From: Viola odorata | Lineage: Eukaryota; Streptophyta; Magnoliopsida; Malpighiales; Violaceae | Assembly: GCA_963691705.1 (NCBI GenBank) | Contig: OY829538.1 | Span: forward strand, 81,412,781-81,476,780 | Direction: 5' to 3' | DNA length: 64,000 bases | In this document: positions 22,782-33,232 of the stretch, piece after piece | Numbering within the stretch: the stretch's first letter is position 1 | How the letters are laid out: each line of letters opens with the position of its first letter | Notes under the pieces: generated by a model | The model's input: the letters and a program-made list of their open reading frames with translations, nothing else | What the model was told of the DNA's origin: nothing | Database searches by the model: none | Made by a program: the position numbers and the translations under genes

Positions 22782-23090
22782 TCAATGGCCGACACCTGGG
22801 CTTGGAACAGACTGTAGGATCCGATCAATACTGGACAGGTGTCTTTTGAAGAGCTCCTCGTTGTCTAAAGTGGCATGACCTTTCTTTGTAGGAGAAGAGG
22901 AGGGCACTCTGCCCTTAGGAAGGGCATTTAGCAGCAAACTTGCGAAAGAACTGACCATGCTGTTCTTGCTCTCCTGATCTGTTGTTGTTGGTGTTGCTAG
23001 TAACAGCTTCCTGCTCTCTGTTCTAGACACAAATGAGGCAAACACAACCAAGAACACAATAAAGACAAATGCACCTGAAAAACGAGCCAT
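22782..23090 (-). CDS. PIP-like (PAMP-induced peptide family) secreted peptide precursor
   Basis: This is a 102-residue single-exon ORF. The signal peptide has the hydrophobic core AFVFIVFLVVFASFV, with cleavage near residues 22-25. A variable Ser/Thr-rich region follows, then two candidate core motifs: KGRVPSSSPTKKGHA (about residues 59-73) and the extreme C-terminus RILQSVPSPGVGH. PIP and PIPL precursors share the plan of signal peptide, variable region and one or two S-G/x-P-S...G-x-G-H cores, often at the C-terminus. The ending GVGH fits this well. CEP peptides also end in GxGH but have an FRPTxPGxSPG core, which is absent. The mature peptide would act in the apoplast, in immune or root signalling through an LRR receptor kinase. 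A minus-strand TATA box and a duplicated leader lie upstream. Confidence 0.75.
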   Translation of the reverse strand: MARFSGAFVFIVFLVVFASFVSRTESRKLLLATPTTTDQESKNSMVSSFASLLLNALPKGRVPSSSPTKKGHATLDNEELFKRHLSSIDRILQSVPSPGVGH

Positions 23091-23184
23091 GGAAGATTAA
23101 TTAATGATATGGGTTTTGATCGGATTTGTTGAAGAAAGAGAGGAAATTGAGATATGGGTTTTGATTGTTTTTTGGTGATGATTA

Positions 23185-23280
23185 ATGTTTGATGGATTGG
23201 AGAGGAGATGGATTGATGATGATGAGGAATGAATGTTTGATGAATTGGAGAGGAGATGAATTGATGATGATGAGGAATGA
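23185..23280. repeat. 48-bp tandem duplication in the leader/promoter of the PIP-like gene
   Basis: Two adjacent 48-bp copies (ATGTTTGATGRATTGGAGAGG... to GAGGAATGA) differ at only a couple of sites. They lie between the TATA box and the start codon on the minus strand. Confidence 0.85.
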
Positions 23281-23332
23281 GTATGGATTGCTTTTTTGAG
23301 TTTTTTTGGAGAGTTGGTGGAGTGAAGGAGGG

Positions 23333-23340
23333 TTTATATA
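23333..23340 (-). promoter_or_regulatory. TATA box of the PIP-like gene
   Basis: On the minus strand TATATAAA is followed by a C/T-rich stretch, about 245 bp upstream of the ATG at 23090. This predicts a leader of around 210 bp that includes the duplicated 48-bp unit. Confidence 0.55.
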
Positions 23341-23409
23341 CACTTTTTCATGTACTGGTGCCAAGGGACGGCGAGCTAGCGCGTGGGGTATGGAGCTAAT
23401 TTTAGGCAT

Positions 23410-24249
23410 ACGTGGGCCTGCCGGAAGTCAAAGACTAGAACTTTAGAAGGAAGGAGGGGATTGACGTGAAGTGATGATGGTGATGAGATTAACCGTATGG
23501 ATTAATTTGTGGTTGAAATTTATATTAGTAATTGAAAATTTAAATTAATAAGAGGCATTCAGAATTAGATATTAATATCAATATTTTATCAACAATATAC
23601 AATCAATAAATTACGTATTTATTGACGATTATTTAAATATGTATAAAATGTTACGTTTATATTTTTTGTTTAGAGAAAAGTTGGGCAAATAAAAGCCGCG
23701 TGGAGGTTAAAAGGTTTTTATGGGGGAAAAAACTGAAGAGGATATGACCGCCGGCCATCTTTTCTCGGTAACTTACATGCACCGTCAAAGATCCCACACC
23801 TAACTCTCTTAAATTGTTCTCATTCTTTTTTTCTTATTGGCTCAGCTTAGCCGCCACGACCACGTACTATTCACGCTGCCAGGCGGCTTCTCACTTAGTC
23901 TTTTCTTCTTTCTTCTTGTGGACAACTCACTTATTTTTCTCTAGTGATCCACTAGTGTGGTGAGAGTAGCACGATGATACATCGATTGTGTTAAACAAGT
24001 GTCAAAATAATAAGATGGAGAGAGTCAAAGCATTGAGTCATTTCAGGAAAGTTTGTAGCTCATTACTTGTTCGTTAACAGTAATAAAATATCAACAAAAA
24101 ATTAATTAAAGTTTTATTTTTAAATTATCAGTAAAAAAATATAAAAAATTATCAAATAATAACTTTTTACTTAAAATGCTATAATATTTAATTAGTCACA
24201 AAATCTATGTATTTTTTAGTTATAATAATAAATATAATCTTAAATTATA
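23410..24249. other. Intergenic region upstream of the PIP-like gene
   Basis: AT-rich, with no gene seen. The part close to 23410 is likely upstream promoter. Confidence 0.5.
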
Positions 24250-24510
24250 CTCCCTCTGGACACAAATAATTGTCACTTTTCTACGGATTCTTACTGTTCA
24301 TAATACTTGTCATTTTATGCATTCCGAAGCATATATTTTGTGCAAATGACTATTTTTTTTTTATGAATCAACCCAATTTGATGATGGTGTGGTAATTTGA
24401 GTGGAAATTAGGAGTAAAAATGAAACAATGTAGAATAAAATAAGATCAAAGATCATTGTCCTACGAATTTTTACTATTCTAAAACGTCATTTAATTGTGT
24501 CCGAAGGGAG
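24250..24510. mobile_element. Stowaway-like MITE
   Basis: Inverted ends CTCCCTCTGGACACAAATAA and TTAATTGTGTCCGAAGGGAG are flanked by TA on both sides. It is 261 bp and non-coding. The CTCCCTCCGT-like ends and TA target duplication define Tc1/mariner Stowaway MITEs. Confidence 0.75.
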
Positions 24511-25599
24511 TAGTAATTTGTTACGATTAGATCTTATTATGAGCAAACTTTAATGAGATTTTTGATTAGGGAGAAGCCGGTAGTAGAACTGTGGAAGTGA
24601 TAGGCAAGACGAGAGCTAGGAGCTTTCTGATTAGCCGAGCCATATAGCATTTTAAGCCAAGGCTCTGACGTGGTAATATCAATCAAAAGTCAAAAAGTAT
24701 GGTACAAAGATGAGATTGTGTGGGCCCATGGGGTCGAGGATGATGTTAAAAACAATTTTTTATTTATTTTTGAATCCCACAATATTAAAAACTTAAAATT
24801 GGTAAAACACGGCAGGTTTTTATTTATTTTTAATTTATGTAATCCAACTTGGGTAATAAATAGCCTTTTAATGGTCTCGCATATCTTGATCTCTCTTGCT
24901 TTCATTTCGCACTTTTCTCCAGAAAGTATTGCCGGCAGGATTAATTAATCTAGCATTAATTAGTGTGAAAATTAAGGTTACACATGTTTATTAATTAAAG
25001 AGCTTTTTTTAGTAATGAGATTAGTTTGATTAGGAAATAAATAATTCGGTTAGTTTTCCATATGTGCTTTTTAAATAAAATATTAATTTTATTGGAAAAA
25101 ATTAAATAAAATTAGAAGTATGTGTCCAATAAAAAGGGTTTCAATTTTTTCAAAAGAACGATCGAAAAACTTATTGGTTATAACAGCTGATTGCAAAATT
25201 AATTATTCGAACTTTTCAATTCTATTGCATTTTATTTCATCATATCACATTTTGTTATGCGATATTTGAGAATCAACGACAATATTTTAGTGTAGGTAAG
25301 TCTAGTATAATCCTTTATTCCATAATTTGGGGAAATTTACAACTTTACAATTTATGATGCAAAAAACTATAGAAAAACAGTCTTACATTTCCTACCCCTT
25401 TGTAATGTTGTGAGTACAAACTAGTACTGAACTAGTGTGTTGGGCAGATTTGGACAGCTCCTCTTCCGATCACCATTCTACTAATTAACATGGTATGTCT
25501 GAAAATGTCATCGAGTGAGAGATTAGGAGATCTTTTGAGAGGTTAAGATTTAGTTTCGGTAAAGAAATGAAAACAATGAGCTACCAGAGAATGTAAACC

Positions 25600-25850
25600 G
25601 GATTCGGCTCCTCTAATGTTTCCTTTAACATGACTGGTTATGTTGGAGGAATCTGAACCATCCAATAAAATTGGACGGTTGAGATTAAAAATTTAACTCG
25701 TTAATGAGTTGACCAGTCAATAAAATTCAACAAGTGGTCAACTCATTAATGAGTTGAATCTTTAATCTCAGTCGTCCAATTTTATTGGACGACTCAGATT
25801 CTTCCAACATGATTGATCATGTTAGAGAAAACATTAGAGGAGACAAATCC
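25600..25850. mobile_element. Foldback MITE with 9-bp target duplication (Mutator-like)
   Basis: A 251-bp near-palindrome with ends GGATTCGGCTCCTCTAATG and CATTAGAGGAGACAAATCC. It is flanked by the direct repeat ATGTAAACC at 25591-25599 and 25851-25859. A 9-bp duplication with long inverted repeats is typical of MULE-derived MITEs. The matching site beside copy B (about 33808-33830) lacks the element. Confidence 0.8.
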
Positions 25851-25996
25851 ATGTAAACCATATGTATCTCAACGCTCAAATAAAATTGCTCTCCTGATCG
25901 GAAAAAGTTGGAAACAAAAATACTGATAACGTAAAAACTAGATTGATATAATATTATCTTTTCCAATTATCAAATAAAATAAGATGCATTATTATA

Positions 25997-26230
25997 CTCC
26001 CTCCGTCCAGTATTAAGTGTCCAGTTACTGTTCATGCACGCGTTTCGAGGAAGCCGAATGACTCACTATTTGACCTCAAAAAATTCCGTACTTTTTTTCG
26101 AACGTACACTAATCATTAACGTACGTTTGAAAAAAAATACGGACTTTTTTGGGTCAAATAGTGAGTCATTCGGCCTCCTCGAAATGCGTGCATGAACAGT
26201 AACTGGATACTTAATACCGGACGGAGGGAG
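25997..26230. mobile_element. Stowaway-like foldback MITE
   Basis: 234 bp, ends CTCCCTCCGTCC and GGACGGAGGGAG, flanked by TA. The two halves are almost fully complementary and would form a hairpin of about 110 bp. The matching site beside copy B (about 33955-33970, GCATTATTATATAATGTAG) is empty with a single TA. Confidence 0.9.
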
Positions 26231-27174
26231 TATAATGTAGTCCATAAATCTCATTTAAAACACGGATTCCAACCACATAGACATCATCAAACAACCTTAA
26301 CACTAATTAATTAGTTCCGAAAATCAAAAGTCAATGGAATATCCGATTTGTGGACTACATGCATGCATGTTATGTTAATTACTACTGGTACTATAATCCT
26401 TTTTTTAATTATAAGTAGCAATAACATAATTATGATTATCATTATTAAATCTGAAAGTCAATTATTTCTTTTAGCAAACATCAAAAGTCAACTATTTTAA
26501 AACATTGTTAGTTAAGAAGATTAAGAAATTGCTAGCCTTATTTTCAAATATTTGAAGTCCTTAATTAACAATTTATTCAACTGATTTATTGCCGTCTAAA
26601 TTAATTCTAACTCGTTAAGTTAAAAATACTTGTATTGCTGAAATCGATAGATTAAAGTTATTAATTTTATTTGCGGAGATGATATATATACTCACCAAAT
26701 ATTATTGGTGCAACAATTATTGTAGTAATATTATAATGCAAGGATGGTCAGGAATCTCACAACTTGAACTTGGTCTATATCTCTAGTCTCATGCGATTGC
26801 GAGCTAGAAAATATCATGTCCCTTGGCAGCAAAAGTCAACAACACCTCTCTTTTTATAAGTTTTTTGACCAAGAAATTAAGTGAAGAAGCCCCTTTTCAT
26901 TCTTGTTTTTTAGTTTTAGTTTTTTATTATTATTTATTGTCTAGCTACTTTTAGATGTAGAGATGACATATTGTTTATCAAAATATAAAATTTCAATTAA
27001 CTAATCCTATATTAATATATTTTGGTGAAAAAGATAATAAGTCTTTTGTAAGATTATTTATCATCGAGATTAATCTTCTTTAAACACTATTTAACCATTT
27101 AAAAAATGATAACTCTTTTAATATAGTTTGTTCTATTTTTAAAATTTAAACTAATGTTAAATCTTTATTTATTA

Positions 27175-27335
27175 CTCCTTAACGTACTTTTTTCGAACGT
27201 ACGTTAATCTTTAACGTACTTCCGAGAAAAATTTCGGGACAAAATTGTCTCAAATAATGACTGTTCCGGCCGTCTTAAGATACGTTCTGGAACCGTAAAA
27301 GCAAATGTTAAAACGACATTTTATGGAGATCAGAA
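27175..27335. mobile_element. Truncated MITE related to the 62.7-kb copy
   Basis: Sequence such as TTCGAACGTACGTTAATC and CTCAAATAATGACTGTTCCG matches the internal part of the MITE at 62746-63004. It lacks clean ends and is absent from the matching site beside copy B (about 35025). Confidence 0.6.
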
Positions 27336-28017
27336 GGAGTAAAAAAAAGTGTATTTATTTTTGGGGTAGAGTGGAAGCTATCACGTATAAGGGAGAATGA
27401 CTTATCGGGCTGACCCCACCCGCTAATAAAAAAACAATACTTGTTGGGCCCTTTACACAAAAAGAAAATAAGAAGAAATTGTTGGGCCAAAGCAAAAAGG
27501 GAAGAAACCGAATTACCAAACAAATAGAATCCAAAGTTTGAAAATATGATCAAAGTTGTTATCTTTTATATGAAACTGATACAATCACTTTTCACATACA
27601 AAATTATCGTTGACAGTTAGTAACTGTTGATTTTTTTTTTGGGCGAATTTCTTAAATTTTAAAATTAAGATCTTACAAAATATTAAATCCATACTTCACA
27701 AATTCTGTTGTTCATAGAAATCCAGTTGCTTGCAGGCAGTACAAATTTGTAAATTTATAATTATTAAAAATAATGATACAGAAAAACATGCAATGTAAAT
27801 TGAGAGTTTTAAAAATAACAATTGATTTTGGATATAATAAATATTTGATCTCATGCATAGATACAACTGAATTTGAATTAACGTATTCAATATTTTCTTA
27901 TACAAAATCAAAACTATTGTCTTGTATCTAACTTTTGTTTTTTCAACCTCAGAACCCCATTGCTTCAATACTGGACTCGGCCCACCGTAGGGTAGAGATG
28001 AAAGAAATATGTGAGAT

Positions 28018-31000
28018 TCACAAGTATAGATGGAGTTCCAAACATCCGATGGGAATGCGAGAAATGAATGGCCAATATACCCCTTTCTCCGGTTGACATC
28101 TTTCTGTCAGCAAAGGGCATCCATCTATACGAAGGTAGGAGAGGGAAGTGGGCAGCATCTGGTTCGGATTTGGCTGCAGCGATTGGAGTTTATCGCAGTA
28201 AAAGATCGTCAAGTACTTGAGAGAGGTGAGGGGTTGAAGCCTGTCGTAGTTTAGAAATTTCAGATTCGGAAGGTTTTCGATGGAGAGACCGGTAAGAGTG
28301 GAGGGCAGCAACATCGTCTTCTCAGGGAAGGATTCTTCCACCACATCACAACCACCAATTTCAAGATCTAAGAGGGAAGGAAGCATTTCCAAATCCCACT
28401 CATGCCGTCTTGAGAAAAATTTCTTGCAATCCAATACACGTAGTTCTCGTAATTTGGAGTTGGATCCGCCAAGATACACACCTAGACTCGTAGGGAAAAA
28501 CTCAATTTCCGGACAACTTTCAATCTTCAAGATTTCCAAATTGGAGCAAAGCCGAGACTCAGGCAACACCTTCAAATTTGGGCACCCAAGCAACGAAAGA
28601 GATGCCAAATTGGAGGAGAAATTAGGTGATCGTCCTTTGCAAAAGGATACTAATTTTGGGCATCTCCAGATTTTGAGTTTTTTTAACATGGAGAAGCACT
28701 CTAACGAAAAACACTCAATCTCAAGCTGTTCACATGAATCAATCTTAATTTGAGCTACAGAGGGAAGGTGACTGGGCAAGGCCTTCCTTAGCTTTGGACA
28801 TAACTTTATTTCAACCTCTTGGAGGAGAGGGAAATTAGTCTCATTATCATCACCATCTGAGATCCATTCACACCATTCTTGCATGCTTGTAATACTCAAA
28901 TACCTGAGCTTCTTCATCGAATGTAACTCAGAACCAATGCTTGTAACTCCATCACATGATTCAATGGTAAGTCTCTCCAAAGATGCCAACCGCCAAACAG
29001 GTGGTAACGACAATATTTTACAATTTTTAATTTTTAGAGATACCATGCATGAGAAAGAAGAGTCTCCCACCCAATCTGTAAATCTTTCACCCGCGTAACC
29101 ATAAACGAAGAGACTTTTCAAGTCCGTATGAGGGACTAACTTTTCAAGCATTCGTTGTTGATGCAATGAGCAGTTATCTTCTCCATGACCCCATTTTAGC
29201 TCCAACTCCTCCAGATGTTGCTTACCCCTCAGAATAGCATCTCCAAGATCCATCACATTTTGAAGACCCTCGACACAAAGTCTTCCTCGTAGATTGTGAA
29301 GTTTCTCCAACTCTTTAATATCAGAACTAGACCCCACCTGTTTCTGTTTTCCCACAACAAACTTACTTAACTTTTGAAGTTTTGTCAGTTCACCCATGTG
29401 TGGTGGCATTTCTTGCAAGCTTGTATCCCTAATATCAAGCAAAAATAAGTTGACTAACTTCCTCATATTATTGGGGAGCTTGGTGATCGCTTCGCCTTCT
29501 CTCACGATTAAAATCTGCAAATTATACAATTTGCAAATAGATTCTGGTAGTTGTTGAATATTTCATGGACAACGAAAACTCAAATATCGTAAATGCTTCA
29601 GGGTTCCAATTGAATCTGATAGCCAAACATAATGGGGTAGATGTAGCACCCTTAAGCTTTTAGGGGCCTCCAATAAATCGAAGAACACTCTCCTAAGAAA
29701 AAGGGTTCGCAAAAAGTGTGGCTTGCCAAGAATACATTTCAAATCTTCGATTCCATACTGATCATCTCTTTTAATATATGAAAAATAACGAGTACGTTGA
29801 GTCACCTCAAGGGAATTGGCAGCCTCCTGCCTGGAGCAAAATTCTCTTGATACAAGCGTAGCCATATCATTAAGAAGATCGTGCATGGTGAAAAATGTTT
29901 CGCCATCAGCAGTAATTTGTTGCTGAAGAAAAGACCTGGATACAAGTTCTTCAAAGTATCTCTCACCTGTCATTTCCATATCATCTTCTCTTCGTGATGG
30001 GGCTATAAAACCTTCTACAACCCATAAAAGGACCAATTCCTCCTTTTTAAATTGGTAATTCTTAGGAAACATTGCACAATAGGCAAAACATTGCTTCAGA
30101 GATGATGGGAGATAAAAATAGCTCAATCTAAGAGCCGGAAGAACCTCATCCTCATCGTTGTTGGAAGCCCAGATATTGTTGTTCAATATTTCCTTCCAGT
30201 GCCCAACACGTCTCTCGTTGCGCAAGCTACCTCCTAGTGCTTTTGCAGCTAAAGGTAAGCCATTGCACTTTTTCACCATCTTCCTACCAATCGTTTCTAA
30301 GTCAGGATATTCATGGTAACCTTCGTTACCAAATGCATGTTTTGCAAACAAACGCCAACAATTATGTTTGTTTAGTCCTCCAAAAGGATGACTCTTAACA
30401 GAGGGCATGGTGCGCGCCACTCTTGAATCGCGTGTTGTGACGATGATTTTACTTCCGTGTTTCACAGACATGAACGGTTTCATCAAAGAATCCCATTCTC
30501 TTTGAGTAGCAACCCAAACATCATCTAGAACAAGCAAAACTTTATTCTCACCAAGCTTCCTCTCTAACTTACAATGCATTTGATTCGCAGTCATTTTATC
30601 AATGTCGTACCCCAACTCGAGCTCCTTCATAATATCTCTCGTCACCTGGAAAGCTTTCAACTCTTTCGGAACAGAAACCCATGCTCTAACATCAAAGCAC
30701 TGTTGGACCCTATCGTCCTTGTAGACCAACTGAGCAAGAGTGGTTTTGCCCAACCCATCCATACCAGCTATCAGAACAACTCCAACATTCATACCAATTC
30801 CATCATCAGATCGCAACAGCTCCACTACGCGTTCCTTATCACCATCTCTTCCATAAATAGATGAAGCATCAACCAGAGATGTTGTTGGTGATGAAGCATC
30901 CAATTTTAGTGATCTTTCTTCCCCGGTACTATTTTTCTCCTCCAAACCAAAGGGACACCTCTGCTTCACTAGATGTTCCAGAGTCTCATGGATCTCTTTC

Positions 31001-31955
31001 AACCTAGGTTCCATCTCTCCTACACTCATCTCAGCATCGGCACTGGTCTGGGCACCACCACTTTCGATCTTCAGTTTCAGAACTTCATAATCAATCTCAT
31101 CCAAGAAATCTTCAGCTCTAAAGGCAGCATCTTTCAGATCGTCGAGCCATTCTCGGACATCACGATCAGAAAACTGCTTCTGCTCCGCATCACCAATAAC
31201 CTTGGTAACGGTTCTCAAGGTTACCTTCAACTTCTGCAACTGTCCTTCGTCGCCCACTGGCCTTTTGGTGAGTGATGCAGATTGTATTTTTAGATCTTTA
31301 AGTGCATCATCAATATTTTGCACAATCAACGTTATAAGCTCACACTCAAGTCTATCAAAACGACAATCAAACAACAAAATTAAGTCAATCCAAGCGAATG
31401 ACAGTATTAGCTGGTTTTTAAGTGAAAAAAAGTTAGTTGCTATGAAAGAAAAAGTTACCTGTTTGTGTGAATTCCATCCCACTATATTAGCAGCTTCCTT
31501 CAAGTGAGATCTCACCTCGTTCAGATCCATCTCCCCCTCCCGTAGACGTTCTTTGAGCTTATCAAAAGCGAGTCCAAATTTTCCAGTTTGATTTTTGAGG
31601 TCCGATGGTTCTACTCCGTAGAACACAGGTATAACGATCTGATGGTTAAGCTCTCTGCGCTGGAGGATCTTTGCAAGGTTTTTCAAGCACCATGTAGAAT
31701 CTGCATAGTTCTCGAAAAAATGATGAGAGAAATAGTGGATTTTTCAATGGCAGTGAGAATAGATGGAGAAATGCCGGCTCCTCTGTTCATGTTCTCATCA
31801 TCGAAAGTCAAGATTTGTTTCTTGTCTAAAGCGGCACGGAGGTGACTTATGAAACCCTTGCGAGTGTCCTCTCCCCTAAAACTGAGGAACACATCATAAG
31901 AAGAAGAAGCCAGCCTCACTTCACGGATGGTAGCAGAAGAAGAAGATGAAGCCAT
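28018..31955 (-). pseudogene. NLR copy A: broken TIR-CC-NB-ARC-LRR
   Basis: Domains in order from 31955: TIR (YDVFLSFRGEDTRKG), TNL-like linker, coiled coil of Rx type (VREWLDDLKDAAFRAEDFLDE), NB-ARC with P-loop GMDGLGKTT (second Gly of GMGG changed), VLLVLDDVW, GSKIIVTTR, GLPLAAKALGG, CFAYCAMFPKNY, MHDLLND, then LRRs to 28018. The damage is: (1) a one-base deletion near 31714-31720 that shifts frame inside the TIR; (2) a WCLKNL motif where intact TIRs have WCLxEL, losing the NADase Glu; (3) an in-frame TGA at 29563-29565 in the first LRRs, with the frame open again after it; (4) a changed donor phase at the TIR intron. Its nearest relative is copy C. It is probably non-functional, although the CC-NB-ARC segment is one long open frame from about 31686 to 29563. 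Confidence 0.85.
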
Positions 31956-32130
31956 TCTCGTTGGTTTCCGGTTAACTTCAACTGATCTTGAACATTCGGC
32001 CATTTCTACTTCCCTTCTTTGGACTGCCTCTTTAACATCCTCCGGCACGCTTTCACAAGTCAAATGATGCCGGAATGTTTCGGGTTGAACTTCCCATGGA
32101 AAAGGATGGCTTCAAAATTGACACACCCAG
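31956..32130 (-). pseudogene. Fossil BED zinc finger upstream of copy A TIR
   Basis: On the minus strand this encodes VCQF, then a TGA where copy B has the second finger Cys, then HPFPWEVQPETFRHHLT and CESVPEDVKEAVQRREVE, in frame with the TIR start. It aligns with CEFCGRPFSW...SSHLT...CESVPEDVKE of copy B. The finger is broken by the stop. Confidence 0.7.
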
Positions 32131-33232
32131 CTTATGTCATTATCATTCCGCAGACGGCAGATGTCTCAAAATATTCCTATCATCCATTAGCTATATTTCC
32201 TTTTGCTATATCTACTTTTGAAAAAATCAATTAGAATTTTTTTTTTATACAAATCCAGAAACTTGACTCCATAATTCATGATAAAATGTAAATAAGCTAA
32301 ATATTATAAATAAAAATAAAGCATATATATATATATATGCGCTTATTATCTGTACACTGCTTCTTTTGATCAGATCGTTTCAAGAACATCCATCTTCTAA
32401 CTCTGCGCTCAGCTGCTAATTATATATTTTGTCTATATATATATATATAGATCTTTCCATAATCATCAATTTGTAAAATAGCAGACAAGACACCAAAGTT
32501 CATGTTCCGATCAGAATCAATTACCTGACGAAATATATAATTAGCAGCTGACTACTTGTTGAATTTTATTGACTGGTCAACTCATTAATAACTTGAATTT
32601 TTAATCTCATCCGTCCAATTTTATTGAACGGTTCAGATTCTTCTAATATGACTAGTCATATTCAAAGAAAAATTAGAGGAGCCGGATATATTAAATAAAT
32701 ATTTATTGTAAATTTAAAGTTCTTAAAACGTTAAAGTTAAATTAACTTTCCGTTAAAATATTATTATAGTGAGTAACTTTTTGAATGTTTAAATTTAAAA
32801 ATTAAAATTAAATGACTTAGGTTCAAATTGCACGTTCATATATAAAAAAAAACACAACTCGATATGCATGAATTATATATTAAAAAAAAGAATTATTAAT
32901 ACGTAATTACTAATTTATAAATTATAACTATACCTAAAATTATTAAATAAATATTTATCATAAACTTAAAGTACTTAAAACCTTAAAGTTAAATTAATTT
33001 TTCAATAATATATTACCCAAATTGAGTAGTTTATTAATTTTTTATATTTAAAAATTAATAACTAATAGATAAAAATAAATTTATATAACCTAATAAATTG
33101 TTATAAAATGACATAGAAGATATACTTAATAGATGAAAGTGAGCCCTTAAAAAAAAATAGATGAAAGTGAGCTACCACGCGCAATTTCTTTAGACTTTTC
33201 AGCGTTAATGAAAGTGAGCTAAGTGTGAAAAT
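32131..33232. other. 5' flank of NLR copy A
   Basis: AT-rich, with no gene. It matches the 5' flank of copy C (51960-52975), so the A/C duplication extends to about 33220. A half MITE lies inside (32553-32690). Confidence 0.6.
32553..32690. mobile_element. Half of the Mutator-like foldback MITE
   Basis: It matches the right half of the element at 25600-25850 (GACTGGTCAACTCATTAAT ... AAAATTAGAGGAGCCGGAT), with no left half nearby. Confidence 0.65.

Larger units (their letters stand above)
24960..28017. repeat. Duplicated 3' flank of NLR copy A (segmental duplication unit 1)
   Basis: From about 24975 (AAAATTAAGGTTACACATG) to the end of copy A this region matches 33233-35967 beside copy B, with small differences and three or four element-sized insertions present on one side only. 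It is non-coding and AT-rich. The last part (about 27690-28010) also matches 47400-47838 beside copy C. Confidence 0.85.
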
